Shown piece by piece: positions 1-7,669 of a stretch of 64,000 nt of DNA. Source of the stretch: Pseudoteredinibacter isoporae (lineage in GTDB: Bacteria; Pseudomonadota; Gammaproteobacteria; Pseudomonadales; Cellvibrionaceae); contig NZ_JAAONY010000002.1 of the NCBI RefSeq assembly GCF_011602085.1, positions 1,426,001 to 1,490,000 on the forward strand, in the 5' to 3' direction. The notes below the pieces were generated by a model. It saw nothing but the letters and a program-made list of their open reading frames with translations, ran no database searches and was not told the DNA's origin. The position numbers and the translations under genes were made by a program. Within the stretch, counting starts at the first letter, position 1, and every line of letters begins with the position of its first letter.

Positions 1-2
1 AG

Positions 3-500
3 AACATCGAGCTACATAAAAAAATTTTTGGCGAGCAACTGTTTTTCGAACAGGATTTCAGCGGTCTTTTCTTTAATATTGAGGCCTTGGATTACCCTCT
101 GGTTAAACCCCTAGATTCCGATTCCTTAAACCTGCATGAAAATATTCTGGCTACGGTTGATAAAGACAGTGGTGATGGCTTTCTTCGACAAATGCGCCGT
201 TCTATTGTTAAAGCGTTGCCCAGTGGCGCCATGAGCATTGACAGTGTGGCCGAGGAACTCAGCATCTCTCGCCGCACCCTGCAACGCCGCCTGGCGGAGC
301 GCAACACTCATTTCCTTAACGAGGTGCAGGATCTTCGTTCCGCCATTGCTACGCGCTTGCTGAAAGATCAACAGATGGGCATTACCGAGATTGCCTTTCT
401 GCTGGGTTATGCCGACTCTTCCTCGTTTTCCACAGCGTTTAAAAGCTGGCACGGCTGCTCCCCCAAGGACTACGTACAACAGTTGGAAGAAGCCCCCTGA
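3..500 (+). CDS. AraC-family transcriptional regulator, C-terminal part (5' end outside window)
   Basis: The open frame runs in from the left edge, so the gene is partial and its start is not in the window. The first 30 or so residues match the end of the sensor domain seen in OruR/ArgR-like AraC regulators (an FGxxLxFxQ...L.F stretch followed by LDYPL). The last about 100 residues are a typical AraC DNA-binding domain with two helix-turn-helix units, the first around SVAEELSISRRTLQRRL and the second around ITEIAFLLGYADSSSFSTAFK, ending in the usual SPKDY. It reads toward the acyl-CoA dehydrogenase genes 187 bp downstream and could regulate them, but this rests on position only. The inducer is unknown. 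Confidence 0.9.
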   Translation, partial: NIELHKKIFGEQLFFEQDFSGLFFNIEALDYPLVKPLDSDSLNLHENILATVDKDSGDGFLRQMRRSIVKALPSGAMSIDSVAEELSISRRTLQRRLAERNTHFLNEVQDLRSAIATRLLKDQQMGITEIAFLLGYADSSSFSTAFKSWHGCSPKDYVQQLEEAP

Positions 501-687
501 GCAACCACGTCAAACGGCAATGAAATAGCTCTTTTTCACCCCATCGCTGGATTGGCACCTATGCCAAGTTGTCTGGCACCAATTCCAATGCAAGGCCCCA
601 GCTCGCCCTCTAAGATTCAAAGTCTCTACGCCCGAAGGGCTAATGATCCCTTCCCAGGCACGACTTGGATAATCAACGGAGAAGAGC

Positions 688-1863
688 ATGTCCCTAGACT
701 TCGACAGCGCACGCCTGCACAACCCGAACCTAACCGAAGACCACGAAGCCTGGCGCAGTCAGTTGCGTAAATTCCTCGATACGGAAGTCGCACCCTATTT
801 TGACGACTGGGACGAAGCCGGCAAGATTCCCGACGAAATGTGGAAGAAAGCCGCTGACATAGGCCTTTTACAACTGGGCTATCCGGAGGAATACGGCGGT
901 ATCAGCGAAGGTATTGATCTCTACCACGGCCAGATTGTAAACGAGGAATTGGGCCGCATTGGCTCCGCTGGCGGCATTGCCAGCACCCTGCTGGTTCACG
1001 GTATCGGCCTGCCGCCGGTAGTGAACTTCTCACAGGAACACATCAAACAAGACGTTGTGCCCAAGGTGCTGAGTGGCGAGAAGCGTATCTCCCTTGGCAT
1101 TACCGAACCCGGAGGCGGTTCGGATGTGGCCAACATCAAAACCACCGCCCGCCGCGAAGGCGATTACTACATTGTGAACGGCAGTAAGACCTTTATCTCT
1201 GGCGGCATGGGAGCGGACTGGATCAGCACAGCTGTGCGCACCGGTGATGAAGGCCCGATGGGCGTTTCCATGTTGCTGGTACCCACCCATTTAGAGGGCG
1301 TGAGTCGTACCCCCTTGGACCGCAAACAGGGTTGGTGGTGTTCCGATACCGCAACCATTTACTACGATAATGTCAAAGTGCCTGCGGATCATTTGATCGG
1401 CGAGGAAGGCCATGGCTTTCTGGTCATCATGAACAATTTCAACAGCGAACGCATGGCGATGATCGTCAATATGGAAGCCTGTGCGCGGTGCTGTCTGGAC
1501 GAAGCGGTAAGCTGGGCAAAGGATCGCATGACGTTTGGCAAGCCTTTGTCTAAACATCAGGTGATTCGTCATAAAATTTCCGAGATGAAACAGCGTATCA
1601 ATGCCACCCAAGCCTATATTCAGTTCGTGACCCGCGAACTGATGGAAGGCCGCGGTGACTTCGGCGATATCGCCCTGCTCAAAGTTCAGGCCAGTGAAAC
1701 CATGGAATTCTGCGCCAAAGAAGCCAGCCAGATTTTAGGCGGTGCCTCGTATTTGCGCGGCTGCAAAACCGAGCGCATTTATCGTGAAGTTCGAGTGAAT
1801 GCTATTGGTGGTGGCTCGGAAGAAATCATGCGCGACCTCGCGTCCCGTCAATATCAGCTGTAA
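688..1863 (+). CDS. Acyl-CoA dehydrogenase
   Basis: A 391-residue flavoprotein of the acyl-CoA dehydrogenase family, which oxidises an acyl-CoA to the 2-enoyl-CoA and passes electrons to ETF. The order is an N-terminal helical domain, a middle beta domain with the FAD/substrate motif ITEPGGGSD (about residues 138-145), and a C-terminal helical domain with RMTFGKPLSKHQ. The usual C-terminal YEGT glutamate is replaced by IGGG, but a glutamate sits in NSERM at residue 254. That is where isovaleryl-CoA and long-chain acyl-CoA dehydrogenases carry their catalytic base, so the enzyme is probably active, perhaps on branched or long substrates. A GGAGAAG ribosome site precedes the ATG. It is first in a run of three such genes; the substrate is not determinable here. 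Confidence 0.93.
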   Translation: MSLDFDSARLHNPNLTEDHEAWRSQLRKFLDTEVAPYFDDWDEAGKIPDEMWKKAADIGLLQLGYPEEYGGISEGIDLYHGQIVNEELGRIGSAGGIASTLLVHGIGLPPVVNFSQEHIKQDVVPKVLSGEKRISLGITEPGGGSDVANIKTTARREGDYYIVNGSKTFISGGMGADWISTAVRTGDEGPMGVSMLLVPTHLEGVSRTPLDRKQGWWCSDTATIYYDNVKVPADHLIGEEGHGFLVIMNNFNSERMAMIVNMEACARCCLDEAVSWAKDRMTFGKPLSKHQVIRHKISEMKQRINATQAYIQFVTRELMEGRGDFGDIALLKVQASETMEFCAKEASQILGGASYLRGCKTERIYREVRVNAIGGGSEEIMRDLASRQYQL

Positions 1864-1884
1864 GTGACTTAATTGGAGAACCTT

Positions 1885-3087
1885 ATGCAAACCGATGCAA
1901 ATTCCCTGGCGGCTTTTCGCGCCGAAGTCTCCCAGTGGCTAACAGAAAACATTCCGGCTGATCCCGGCTTTCTGTTGCCCCAGTCTTTTATGGAAGTGGG
2001 CAGCGAAGAGCAGCTGGAGTTTCTGATTGCCTGGCAGAAAAAAGTATATGAAGCTGGCTATCTGGGCATGGCATGGCCAAAAGAATACGGTGGCGGTGGT
2101 ATGCCGCAGGTTTATCAAAATATCGTTGATGAAGAATTGATGAACCACAAAGCACCCATCATTTTTAATGTCATCGGTCTTGGCTGGGCTGGCCCGCTGA
2201 TTCTGGACATGGGTACCGAAGAAGAAAAGCAGAAATACATCAAAGGCATTTTGACTGCCGATGATATCTGGTGCCAGGGCTTTTCCGAACCGGACCACGG
2301 TTCCGACCTTGGAAACGCCCAAACTCGTGCGGTGCGTGATGGCGATGATTACATTATCAACGGCAGCAAGATCTGGACGACTTTCGGTAACTACGCCAAG
2401 TATATGATTTTGCTGGCACGCACCAATCCGGATGCGCCGAGCAAGTACGCGGGTCTGTCGTTCTTCTTATCTCCCATGCACGCCGATGGCATCAGCACCA
2501 GCCCAATCCAAAAAATTACCGGTGAATACGGCTTCTGCCAAACTTTTTTCGACGATGCACGTATCCCAGCGTCCTGCTTAATGGGTGAAGAAAACCAGGG
2601 CTGGAAAGTGGCAATGCGAACCCTGGAATACGAACGCAGCGTGCATGGTGGTCAGGCAAGTACCTACAAGTTTCTGCCCATCGCCATGGCCGATCTGCTG
2701 AACACCTGTCGTACCATCGAGCGTGATGGCCAAGCACTGCTGGAAGACCCCGTAGTCCAAGATCAACTGGTGCAGTTTTTGATTGAAGAAAAATCCCTGG
2801 CACTGATGAAGGTGCGTGGTGACATTCCGGAACTGTGCACTGACTACCCCTTCTCCCTGGCACTCAGCGGAAAACTGGTGGCCACTGAACTGTTCCGTCG
2901 AGCACGACAATATGCCGTCAGCTTACAAGGCGGCAAAGGCGGCCTGTATGTCGGCGACGACACGGCTATTGAAGGTGGTGTATGGCAACGCGGTTACTTC
3001 AATAATTTCTCCGCAACCATTGGCGGCGGCACCAGCCAGGTGCAGGCCAACATTATCGCCGAGCACGCACTCGGTTTGCCAAAGTAA
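1885..3087 (+). CDS. Acyl-CoA dehydrogenase (possible catalytic subunit of a heteromer)
   Basis: A 400-residue acyl-CoA dehydrogenase. The frame could open at a TTG at 1873, but the ATG at 1885 follows a clear GGAGA site at 1875-1879 and is preferred. Visible family motifs are GFSEPDHGSDLG (about residues 132-143) and the C-terminal IGGGTSQVQ. A glutamate at residue 250 (LEYERS) is placed to be the catalytic base. The IGGGTSQVQ ending and adjacency to a shorter, diverged paralogue resemble the FadE28-FadE29 type pairs that form alpha2beta2 enzymes in steroid side-chain degradation. The gap to the previous gene is 21 bp and to the next 10 bp, so all three are probably one transcript. Substrate unknown. 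Confidence 0.92.
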   Translation: MQTDANSLAAFRAEVSQWLTENIPADPGFLLPQSFMEVGSEEQLEFLIAWQKKVYEAGYLGMAWPKEYGGGGMPQVYQNIVDEELMNHKAPIIFNVIGLGWAGPLILDMGTEEEKQKYIKGILTADDIWCQGFSEPDHGSDLGNAQTRAVRDGDDYIINGSKIWTTFGNYAKYMILLARTNPDAPSKYAGLSFFLSPMHADGISTSPIQKITGEYGFCQTFFDDARIPASCLMGEENQGWKVAMRTLEYERSVHGGQASTYKFLPIAMADLLNTCRTIERDGQALLEDPVVQDQLVQFLIEEKSLALMKVRGDIPELCTDYPFSLALSGKLVATELFRRARQYAVSLQGGKGGLYVGDDTAIEGGVWQRGYFNNFSATIGGGTSQVQANIIAEHALGLPK

Positions 3088-3097
3088 GGAGTCCAGC

Positions 3098-4237
3098 ATG
3101 ACGTTTATTAATATTGAAGCCAATACCGACATGCGCTTCAGCGAAGACCAGCAAATGATCCAGGAAGCCGCACGCGGTTTTTGCCAGGACAAATCCGATA
3201 TCGAAACCGTTCGCAAACTGCTGTCCAGCGAAACCGGATATCAGAATGAAGTCTGGCAGGAAATGGTAGAACTGGGCTGGCTGGGCATGTGCATTGACGA
3301 AAACTACGGCGGCTCCGGTTTGGGCCTTGACTGTTTGATGCCCATTGCTGAAAGTATGGGACGCCAGTTGTTGGCCACCCCGTTCTTCTGCAGCACTCTG
3401 GCAGCACAACTCATTCAACGCGCTGGCAATGAGTCACAAAAAGCGCGCTACCTTCCAATGATTGCCAGCGGTACGGTGGCAACTCTGGCCTTGCTGGATA
3501 ACGAAGACTGGGGCGCAAGCAAAAGCCAGTGCACACTGAACAGCGACCGTCAGATCAATGGCCGAAAGCAACTGGTAGAAGCTGCCGATCAAGCGGAAAT
3601 TTTTCTTGTTCTATACCAGCAAGGAGAACAGCAACGCCTTGTTATTCTGGAACGCGAACAGCTCAGTGACTCTGCCATCAAGACACACACATTGATCGAC
3701 GAAACGAAACGCGCGGGCATTGTTGAGCTAAACCATATCAACATTCGCGAGGATCAGTTGCTAAGCGATTCCGCAAGCGCCGCTTTGAATGACGTCAAAC
3801 TTCTGGGCGCGTTGCTGACGGCGTCCGAATCGGTAGGTGCAACCGCTGCCTGCCTGAACTTAACCGTGGAGTATCTCAATACTCGCAAGCAGTTTGGAAA
3901 ACTGATTGGTTCTTATCAGTCATTGAAACACCCAACCGTTGACATGCTGAACATGATGGAAGGCGCTCGTTCCCAGGTTTATCACGCAGCTACTTTATTG
4001 GCAGACAGCCAAGGGGAAATGACTCGCGATGCAGAAATTGCCTGCCGCATGTCCAAGGCAACGGCAAACGATGCCCTGCTGTTTGCAGGCGATCGAGCGG
4101 TTCAATTCCACGGCGGCATGGGTTTCACCTATGAGTGCGATGCTCAACTGTATATTCGCCGTGCCCAGTGGAGCCAGCAACAATACGGCGATTCAGCCCA
4201 TCACCGCAAGCGCCTTGCTCCGCTTCTGTTAGCATAA
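3098..4237 (+). CDS. Acyl-CoA dehydrogenase-like protein (possible non-catalytic partner)
   Basis: A 379-residue acyl-CoA dehydrogenase homologue. The frame is open far upstream inside the previous gene, but the ATG at 3098 follows AAGGAG and matches the family N-terminus. The C-terminal FAD-contact region is kept (RKQFGKLIGSYQSLKH, QFHGGMGFTYE), while the middle-domain motif ITEPxxGSD is not recognisable. I find a glutamate neither at the YEGT position nor at the helix-G ER position. This is what one expects of the partner subunit in heterotetrameric acyl-CoA dehydrogenases, so it may work with the gene just upstream; that pairing is inference. The gene ends 13 bp before a strong terminator. 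Confidence 0.88.
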   Translation: MTFINIEANTDMRFSEDQQMIQEAARGFCQDKSDIETVRKLLSSETGYQNEVWQEMVELGWLGMCIDENYGGSGLGLDCLMPIAESMGRQLLATPFFCSTLAAQLIQRAGNESQKARYLPMIASGTVATLALLDNEDWGASKSQCTLNSDRQINGRKQLVEAADQAEIFLVLYQQGEQQRLVILEREQLSDSAIKTHTLIDETKRAGIVELNHINIREDQLLSDSASAALNDVKLLGALLTASESVGATAACLNLTVEYLNTRKQFGKLIGSYQSLKHPTVDMLNMMEGARSQVYHAATLLADSQGEMTRDAEIACRMSKATANDALLFAGDRAVQFHGGMGFTYECDAQLYIRRAQWSQQQYGDSAHHRKRLAPLLLA

Positions 4238-4250
4238 GCCATGCTCAACA

Positions 4251-4284
4251 CCCCAAAAGGCCAGTGTTTACTGGCCTTTTGGGG
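4251..4284. terminator. Rho-independent terminator, bidirectional
   Basis: A perfect 14-bp stem, CCCCAAAAGGCCAG with CTGGCCTTTTGGGG, closes a six-base loop. It lies between the last acyl-CoA dehydrogenase gene and the convergent halohydrin dehalogenase-like gene. The A/T half of each arm can supply the U-tract in either direction, so it probably ends both transcripts. Confidence 0.85.
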
Positions 4285-4308
4285 AATCAGGATATCCAAT
4301 ACGGGCTG

Positions 4309-4992
4309 TTAACTGTTGGTCGCCCAACCACCAGCAAAAGGCACCGCCTGACCGACAATATGAGTATTTTGTTCGGAAGCTAAAAAAGCCATCAGATTGG
4401 CGGTTTCCTGGGCCTCCGCACAACGTCTTGTGGCAACCTGTTTCAGCTCTTCCTGAAAACGCGGGTCTTCTCGTTTTTCCCTGGGGTAGTAATCTTCGTT
4501 TTCCACATAGTTTTGCGCAATGGCATTGAACTGCACGCCCGCTCTTGCCAACTCGCTGCCGGCCGAACGTACAAAAGCGTTTTGCGCGCCGCGCACGGCG
4601 GAATAGGCACTGGCCCCGTAAATCGCTCGCAGAGGTGCCGCACTGGTAATTGCAACAATCTTTCCCTGACCTTTGGCTTTCATTTGCCCGGCGAAAGCGC
4701 GCACAACCCTGATAAACGGGTGCAAGATGTCATCACAGAGACCAAACCATTCTTCATCGGCAATATTTTCGACTTTATTGGGACGCGGATTTGCACCAAA
4801 GTTGGCAATCAATATATCGGTATCGCCGGCTTCGGCAAGCAGCTTAGCGATAGCTTGGGGGCTATCCAAAGCTTCGCTCCAGGCCAGTACATCCGCCCCC
4901 TCAGCTCGAAAATGTTCCACCGCTATTGGCCCCATATAATTATCGCAATCGGTGACCACTACCCGCTTATTGGTAAATTCATTTTGTTTCAT
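4309..4992 (-). CDS. Halohydrin dehalogenase-like short-chain dehydrogenase superfamily protein
   Basis: A 227-residue protein with the short-chain dehydrogenase fold but not a normal cofactor site. The glycine-rich NAD(P) motif TGxxxGxG is replaced by T14-x4-Y19-x-G21, and the catalytic set is S117-x12-Y130-x3-R134 with arginine in place of lysine. These two patterns, T-x4-F/Y-x-G and S-x12-Y-x3-R, define halohydrin dehalogenases, which convert vicinal halohydrins to epoxides and halide without a cofactor. The stretch NYVENEDYYP (about residues 161-170) resembles the substrate/halide loop of HheB/HheC, and the end, AFLASE...GQAVPFAGGW, is also family-like. It stands alone on its strand, convergent with the acyl-CoA dehydrogenases and divergent from the rhomboid gene. 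The natural substrate is unknown. Confidence 0.85.
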   Translation of the reverse strand: MKQNEFTNKRVVVTDCDNYMGPIAVEHFRAEGADVLAWSEALDSPQAIAKLLAEAGDTDILIANFGANPRPNKVENIADEEWFGLCDDILHPFIRVVRAFAGQMKAKGQGKIVAITSAAPLRAIYGASAYSAVRGAQNAFVRSAGSELARAGVQFNAIAQNYVENEDYYPREKREDPRFQEELKQVATRRCAEAQETANLMAFLASEQNTHIVGQAVPFAGGWATNS

Positions 4993-5070
4993 GGTTATCT
5001 TTTCGTATTGAACCTGTTAGCTATTGCCCATATAAATAGATCTATGGAACGTTCAGGAGACCGCCAGCCA

Positions 5071-5742
5071 ATGATTACTAGCGTTGATCGTCGCTCAAAC
5101 AGCCTGCCAAGAGCCCTATTGTTCAGTGTGCTCTTCTCGGCGGCGCTCCTTGCTGGTTTCGGGATCTGCCAGCTACTTGATATTAACATGCCCGAACTGG
5201 GGATTTACCCAAGGAAAACTGACAGCTTTTGGGGCATTTTTCTCGTGCCCTTGTTGCACGGCTCCTGGTCCCATGTGATCAACAATGTTTCTGCACTGCT
5301 GTTGTTAATGGCTGGATTGTATCTGGGTTATCCCCGCAGTCGCTGGTATGCCCTCGCCGTCATCTGGATTGGTTCCGGTATACTCACCTGGTTTTTTGCC
5401 CGGGACAGTTACCACTTTGGCGCCAGCGGAATCAGTCATGGCCTGTTTTTCTATTTGCTCTTGATTGGCCTGTTGCGGCGAGACAAACGCTCCACCGCTT
5501 TGTTGATGATCGCGTTCTTTTTGTACGGGGGTATGCTGATGAGCATTTTTCCGGGCGAACCGGGAATTTCCTACGAACTGCATTTGTTTGGCGCATTAAT
5601 GGGTGTGCTGATGGCATTTTTAATGCGTCATCGCGACCCACTGCCTGAACGCAAACGCTATTCCTGGGAAGATGAAGACGATAGTGATCTCGATGAAGAT
5701 CCCTATTGGCTCGCTGAACAAGATGACAGCAAAAAGCCCTAA
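5071..5742 (+). CDS. Rhomboid-family intramembrane serine protease (rhombosortase-like)
   Basis: A multi-pass membrane protein of 223 residues from the ATG at 5071, which has AGGAGA ten bases upstream; an in-frame ATG at 5044 lacks a ribosome site. Rhomboid hallmarks are all present: LLHGSWSHVINN (residues 61-72, the HxxxxHxxxN loop), the GASG catalytic serine S119, and a histidine H171 in a late membrane helix (ELHLFGALMG). The compact six-helix layout resembles rhombosortases, which cleave GlyGly-CTERM tails, but no GlyGly-CTERM substrate is visible in this window. The C-terminal about 30 residues form a very acidic cytoplasmic tail (EDEDDSDLDED). Confidence 0.85.
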   Translation: MITSVDRRSNSLPRALLFSVLFSAALLAGFGICQLLDINMPELGIYPRKTDSFWGIFLVPLLHGSWSHVINNVSALLLLMAGLYLGYPRSRWYALAVIWIGSGILTWFFARDSYHFGASGISHGLFFYLLLIGLLRRDKRSTALLMIAFFLYGGMLMSIFPGEPGISYELHLFGALMGVLMAFLMRHRDPLPERKRYSWEDEDDSDLDEDPYWLAEQDDSKKP

Positions 5743-5782
5743 GCAAACCAATAGTGTTCGGTTGAGGTGAGTGAGCCTGTGC

Positions 5783-6499
5783 CTATAAACCCAACTCACT
5801 TAATAGTGCATCGCTGTCGTTGGCATTTGCTGCACTGATAGAAGCAACGTCAGCGGAATCACTTTGGTTTTGATGCCCGGCAATGACCGCATCAGGGTCA
5901 TGGGCATCGCTGGCGCTGTAGTCAGCGGTTGCAACAAACTCCGTGTCATCCATCGAGTATTCGAGATAAAAGGTGTTGTTGTTATTGGTGTAAAACGCCA
6001 CGCGTTTGGTGATGGGTGTTTGCAAGCCTGCATCGATGGAAATGGTCAACTGACGACCCGATGTCAGCACCTTCGGCTGACTCTGATCCACACAACTTTG
6101 CAAGCGCATATTAACCTTGTTGATAAAGTCGCCCACCACCTGATTCATCAGCTCACCAACAATATCGGAAACTTCATCGGAGGTGTACTGCACAGCAAGG
6201 CTGGATTCGTCCATACCCATGCTGAGCATGTAATCCTGATAAATTTCCATCGCAGCATCGGCACTGAAATTCAGCACCACCAAACCGGTAAAGCCGCCCT
6301 CAAAGACCACAAAGCCGGAAATGTCCGGTTTCAAGCTGGTCGTTTGAATGGATTGAATCATCTGGGCATGACGGATTGGCTTATGACAGGCCGTTGAGAG
6401 CACGTTGGACACAGAGCCACATAACTCCAGTAAGATATCTTCTGGGCCGACAACAATTGTGGCCGCTTCTTGGTTATTGGCTTCGATCAAACTGCTCAT
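5783..6499 (-). CDS. CheX-like chemotaxis-associated protein (DUF3334-like)
   Basis: A 238-residue soluble protein. Residues about 20-190 resemble the CheC/CheX/FliY fold. The signature E-x2-N of this phosphatase family is present in SDIVGELMNQVVGDF (about residues 109-123), and FVVFEGGFTGLVVLNFS fits a CheX beta-sheet. Overall it looks like the DUF3334 family known from Vibrio and Shewanella. The C-terminal about 45 residues are low-complexity, rich in Asp, Ser and Ala (SDSADVASISAANANDSD), and end in a short LLSELGL helix. No chemotaxis genes are near, so a role in CheY-P dephosphorylation is possible but unproved. Confidence 0.7.
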   Translation of the reverse strand: MSSLIEANNQEAATIVVGPEDILLELCGSVSNVLSTACHKPIRHAQMIQSIQTTSLKPDISGFVVFEGGFTGLVVLNFSADAAMEIYQDYMLSMGMDESSLAVQYTSDEVSDIVGELMNQVVGDFINKVNMRLQSCVDQSQPKVLTSGRQLTISIDAGLQTPITKRVAFYTNNNNTFYLEYSMDDTEFVATADYSASDAHDPDAVIAGHQNQSDSADVASISAANANDSDALLSELGL

Positions 6500-6640
6500 A
6501 CACGTTCCTTTGGGTACTGTTTACTCTTTTCACCACTGCTTCTAACACAGCTCTATCGGCTGATTGAGCAAAGAGTTGACCCACACTTTTGATTGAATTT
6601 TCCTCCTAAGCATAGTCGGCAGACCCGGTTTTGCCAGCAC

Positions 6641-7522
6641 TCACAAACCCAGCAACCATTGCTTTACCGCATTTACCGCCAAATCTTCTCCAAAGCGTTT
6701 GGGGCGAACCACAAAATAACGCTCCTCACAGGGAAGGGATTCCTCACAAGCGAGCACTAACTTACCCTCCTGAATTTCCGCCGCAACAAAATAGTCCGGC
6801 AGGATAGCCAGGCCAAGGCCTTCGGCCGCCACCTGCTCAATCAAACTGAAACTCTGCAAGCGCGAGCCTGGCAAGGCATCGATCTCATGTTCCGCCAGAC
6901 CAGCAGCTTTCAACCAGGCGCCACTGGAGGATGGCTTGGAGGTGTGATGCAGCAAGGGGAAGCGCAAGGCATCACGACGTTGTGTGATCTGGCCAAATTG
7001 CTGCAATAAGGCGGGGGCGCAAACCGCCACCAAGGTATCTTCCATCAGGAATTCCGCCTCCAGATCCGGCCAGCTCCCCAAACCATAAAGAATGGCGATG
7101 TCATAACTATCCGCTTCGTGATACAGCGTTTCCATGTCCGTCAGAAGCTCGATATCCAGCTCTGGATGACGCTGTTTGAAGGCAGCCAATCGGGGCACCA
7201 GCCAGCGGCTGGCAATGGCAGGCTCGACCCCAAGGCGTATTCGCCCGGAGACCTTGCCCTGTAACTTCTGGGAAGCATTATGCAATCGGCGCAACAGCTC
7301 ACGAACTTCCTCCCAGTAGGCCCTGCCGCGCTCGGTGAGGAATAGACGCTGCTTTTCCCGCCGAAATAATTGCACCTCCAAACCAGCCTCCAGGCCAGCA
7401 ATTTGGCGGCTAACCGCACTTTGGGTCATATTCAGGCGCTGACTGGCCCGGGTCACACTGAGCAATTCTGCAACGGCGTCAAAACACTGTAATGCCTGTG
7501 TGCTAGGTAGATACTTGGCCAT
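6641..7522 (-). CDS. LysR-family transcriptional regulator (GcvA-like)
   Basis: A 293-residue regulator. The N-terminal winged helix-turn-helix reads LPSTQALQCFDAVAELLSV then TRASQRLNMTQSAVSRQI (about residues 5-43). From about residue 90 it has a LysR substrate-binding domain beginning GRIRLGVEPAIASRWLVPRL, which is GcvA-like. It is transcribed divergently from aruI-aruH with 147 bp between the start codons, the usual arrangement for a LysR protein that controls its neighbour. Arginine or 2-ketoarginine would be the obvious effector. That is inference; in Pseudomonas aeruginosa the ATA pathway is controlled by a two-component system instead. Confidence 0.9.
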   Translation of the reverse strand: MAKYLPSTQALQCFDAVAELLSVTRASQRLNMTQSAVSRQIAGLEAGLEVQLFRREKQRLFLTERGRAYWEEVRELLRRLHNASQKLQGKVSGRIRLGVEPAIASRWLVPRLAAFKQRHPELDIELLTDMETLYHEADSYDIAILYGLGSWPDLEAEFLMEDTLVAVCAPALLQQFGQITQRRDALRFPLLHHTSKPSSSGAWLKAAGLAEHEIDALPGSRLQSFSLIEQVAAEGLGLAILPDYFVAAEIQEGKLVLACEESLPCEERYFVVRPKRFGEDLAVNAVKQWLLGL

Positions 7523-7669
7523 AGACTTAATGATTTTTAGGAATGAACTATGGAGAATAAATCGTTATCCAAAGCCTGCCAAGGCTTCTATGCTTAAGTT
7601 CTGACAATCAGCATGGTGTGCCCAGGACAAGGGGGCGACATAAGCGAAACGAGCAATAGGGGAAAAGCA
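7523..7669. promoter_or_regulatory. Divergent intergenic region between LysR regulator and aruI
   Basis: These 147 bases separate the start codons of the LysR gene (leftward) and aruI (rightward) and should hold both promoters and the LysR operator. An inverted pair, GCCTGCC-AAGGC, lies near 7575-7587. No strong -35/-10 pair is evident by eye. The aruI ATG at 7670 is set by an AGGGGAA ribosome site at 7658-7664; an earlier in-frame ATG at 7613 has none. Confidence 0.5.

Noticed and set aside
2816-3097. N-terminal extension of the third acyl-CoA dehydrogenase into the second
   Set aside because: The extension is the preceding gene read in another frame; AAGGAG and ATG at 3098 fit the family start.
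4513-5070. Extension of the rhomboid gene through the halohydrin dehalogenase gene
   Set aside because: It is antisense to a conserved gene, and the rhomboid fold begins after the ATG at 5071, which has its own ribosome site.
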